A stretch of 64,000 nt of DNA, taken from contig NW_020170390.1 of the NCBI RefSeq assembly GCF_000524195.1, forward strand, positions 379,192 through 443,191, in the 5' to 3' direction. The DNA is from Echinococcus granulosus (lineage: Eukaryota > Platyhelminthes > Cestoda > Cyclophyllidea > Taeniidae). Each line of letters opens with the position of its first letter. The stretch's first letter is position 1. The position numbers and the translations under genes were made by a program. A model generated the notes under the pieces. It saw only the letters and a program-made list of their open reading frames with translations. It ran no database searches and was not told the origin of the DNA. Shown here in pieces: positions 62,301-64,000 of this stretch.

Positions 62301-64000
62301 TATTTTAGATTTACATTCATTTGAAAAATTGGAAGAATAATTTAAACTGTATTTGATTAATATAGTGATATTGCGGCTTCATTTCTAGAGTGCCTATTCA
62401 AATCCCTATGCAAATTATCCTTACGTACCCTCAAATTCTGGCGCCCCGATATGTTACTGCCCGCCATGGGGTTACCGCGGCTTCAATTCGGCAGCTTACT
62501 ACGATGCAAATGCTGCACAGCCGTGCTTCAGTCAGAGTGTTCCATGTGCTCCTGTCTCTATGCCGATTCTAAACGCCGGAGACGAGCTTTATATGACAGG
62601 AGGAGGCGAGACAGAGGAGCTGCCGTGTCTCTCCGGATACTACCAGCCGCCATGGTATCCTTACTATGATCCCTACTGGCACTGGCTTCGAGCCGCAACT
62701 GGAGTAGTTGCTTCTTGTACGGCCTCCTCGACGGGTGTGGAACCTAGGACTGTGGGTTGGTCTCCTAATGCCGTTCCTCCACCACCCCCGCCGCCATTGC
62801 CGTTGCCGACTTTGGCAAACGTACCACTCAGTGCGATGCTCTCGCCTTACGCAGGCCCCACTCGGCGTCGTATACAGCAACAGAAGCTGGCTGCTACTAG
62901 ACAGCTGCAGCGACAGCAACGGTTCCAGCAGCATTTGGACTGTCAGGAGGGTGCGGGACTACCATCAGGGCGACAAGTGATTCGAGGCGTTTCACTTCAG
63001 GATTTGCCCAGTCGAACCAGATCGGGTAGTGAGAGTGGTAAGAATGATCTACTTATGAAGATCATTATTTTTGGAACGACATGGATTCCGACCATTTGTA
63101 AACCGTTTTTCATTCACTTGTTTACTTTGATTATATTCCCAATCTATAAAATTCCATTTTAATAAGTAATTTACAAGCATTCTTAGTAAATGCTTCAAAT
63201 GTGTACTTTTGTGCTTATCATCTGAATCTCCTCACGGGACGAATCCACATGTTTCGAGGTTTAATGGCAATATGTACTGGAATTTTCGTGGGAAAAGACA
63301 ATTCTTGCGCAAATTCCAATTTTACCAATTTTTGACCAACAAACGAGGTTGGGTCGCAATAAAAATAAGTTTGTTTTTGTAACTGCCGTTCACAGGCCTC
63401 CATCAGCACGATGTCTTCAAGGCAGTTTTGGTAGTACGCATTAACGGAAGTTCAACAAAATTTTCTTTTCCGGTGTCATATACAAGTACCGTCTCAATAC
63501 ACCCTTACATCACTGTTGTACCCTCTTACTGCCATTATTTTCATGCAGGCAACAATTGAATAATCCCACATGATTTAGGTCAAAGATGAATTTCGCTTAT
63601 GTTTATGCAAACCGCCTGTTAAATATTAATTGCAAGCTTTAATGCTAAAAGTTATATTTCAGTCAGAAACGGATTTAACTTTTTGAGGAGTGGAGCTTAC
63701 GCAGCAAAAATAAAGAAAAAAGGGGAAAAAGGGTGTTATTTTTGGTGATGTTAACGATCGGCAAACAAAGTGGCTAAAAATAATTGTCATCAAGTTTTGC
63801 GTGAGGCTAAATGAACAGCAAACCGTTGCTTAAAAAATTTTTCACCGAAGCACAATGCTGTTACTTTTACCTGAAAAGCTTAGAATGTACTTCCCTAAGG
63901 AATTTTTTTCTGCCGCCAGGTTTCGGAGTCGATCACACACGGGAGTACTCGGCGTCGCGACCTTCGCTTGTACAAATGGTCGCTGCCACCTCCTCCGCCA
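44399..64000 (+). CDS. NF2: Merlin (NF2)-like FERM-domain protein, expanded (partial, runs off right edge)
   Basis: Membrane-cytoskeleton linker and upstream Hippo-pathway regulator in other animals. Exons in consistent phase: 44399-44482, 44520-44660, 44690-44858, 45192-45247, 45318-45511, 49751-49826, 55881-56015, 56253-56631, 57434-57497, 58621-58882, 59605-59727, 59803-60426, 61014-61286, 61522-61878, 62391-63037, 63920 onward; at least 1,220 residues (human merlin 595). FERM F1 has [17 protein letters not shown], closest to merlin. F1/F2 has [16 protein letters not shown]2/F3 has [17 protein letters not shown], and F3 has [22 protein letters not shown] and [17 protein letters not shown]. 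About 215 residues rich in Pro, Gly, Ser and Gln interrupt F3 between FTVKL and ATIIEMW. After [18 protein letters not shown] only a short helix remains. It is followed by poly-Ala, an acidic block and long Pro/Ser/Tyr-rich sequence. Exons 45192-45511 and the donor at 61878 are least certain; no C-terminal ERM domain is inside the window. Confidence 0.9.
45512..49750 (+). other. Large merlin intron (4.2 kb)
   Basis: Lies between FERM F2 exons. It contains a C homopolymer (47210-47220), CpG-rich low-complexity sequence around 48.75-49.1 kb and long chance-like reading frames on both strands (46714-47154 minus, 48863-49255 plus). None has recognisable domains. Confidence 0.5.
49827..55880 (+). 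other. Largest merlin intron (6.1 kb)
   Basis: Separates the F2 and F3 exons. It holds CpG-rich, CA/GT-bearing patches (50.5-50.85 and 55.45-55.85 kb) and an uninterrupted 129-codon antisense reading frame at 53458-53847. The rest shows no recognisable feature. Confidence 0.5.
53458..53847 (-). other. Unassigned 129-codon antisense reading frame inside a merlin intron
   Basis: Continuous frame with protein-like composition ([39 protein letters not shown]), ending in TAA. The only extra Met start is internal, and no splice partners or promoter were identified. It may be an exon of a nested gene, a pseudogene, or part of an uncharacterised mobile element. Confidence 0.3.

Noticed and set aside
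62451..62669. Alternative frame of the merlin tail exon (Cys/Arg-rich)
   Set aside because: Only the other frame stays open to the donor at 63037 and continues in phase into 63920.
1..64000. CRISPR arrays, bacterial operons, rRNA genes
   Set aside because: None seen; the window is spliced eukaryotic nuclear DNA.

Overview
The window is nuclear DNA of an intron-rich eukaryote. I infer a parasitic flatworm, probably a tapeworm. Coding exons are short and separated either by introns of roughly 30-45 nt or by introns of several kb. Retrotransposon debris is common, base composition is AT-rich, and two tiny secreted-protein genes have schistosome/cestode 'micro-exon gene' architecture. The species cannot be fixed from sequence alone. 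A run of 100 N at 29655-29754 is an assembly gap. Gene models were built by eye from conserved motifs, splice signals and exact reading-phase agreement across junctions.

Left third (1-14 kb, minus strand): three genes lie head to tail in transcription order. They are ENGASE (cytosolic endo-beta-N-acetylglucosaminidase, GH85, 14012-8725), MRPL17 (mitochondrial ribosomal protein bL17m, 8367-7664) and a valyl-tRNA synthetase with a likely mitochondrial presequence (VARS2-like, 6868 to beyond the left edge). The two downstream genes have splice acceptors just upstream of their start codons. This would fit spliced-leader processing of a shared transcript, and two of the three genes serve mitochondrial translation. 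The long ENGASE intron near 9-11.2 kb holds a degenerate local repeat array.

15.6-25.3 kb (plus strand): a complete REV1 translesion polymerase gene (BRCT, N-digit, palm/fingers, PAD, C-terminal interaction domain), divergent from ENGASE across 1.6 kb.

25.4-36.3 kb: a gene-poor, transposon-scarred stretch. It has two small minus-strand secreted-protein genes (26.2-26.9 kb and about 34.2-34.7 kb) with matching exon-phase architecture, a decayed Gypsy-type gag/protease fragment, a solo-LTR-like repeat and the gap.

36.3-40.6 kb (minus strand): a complete eight-exon nuclear receptor of the NR2 (HNF4/RXR-like) type. Its DNA-binding domain is strikingly degenerate and its ligand-binding domain contains a Ser/Thr/Pro-rich insert.

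44.4-64 kb (plus strand): a merlin (NF2)-like FERM gene running off the right edge. Its FERM F3 lobe is interrupted by about 215 residues of proline/glycine/serine-rich sequence. The usual long coiled coil is replaced by more than 600 residues of low-complexity sequence.
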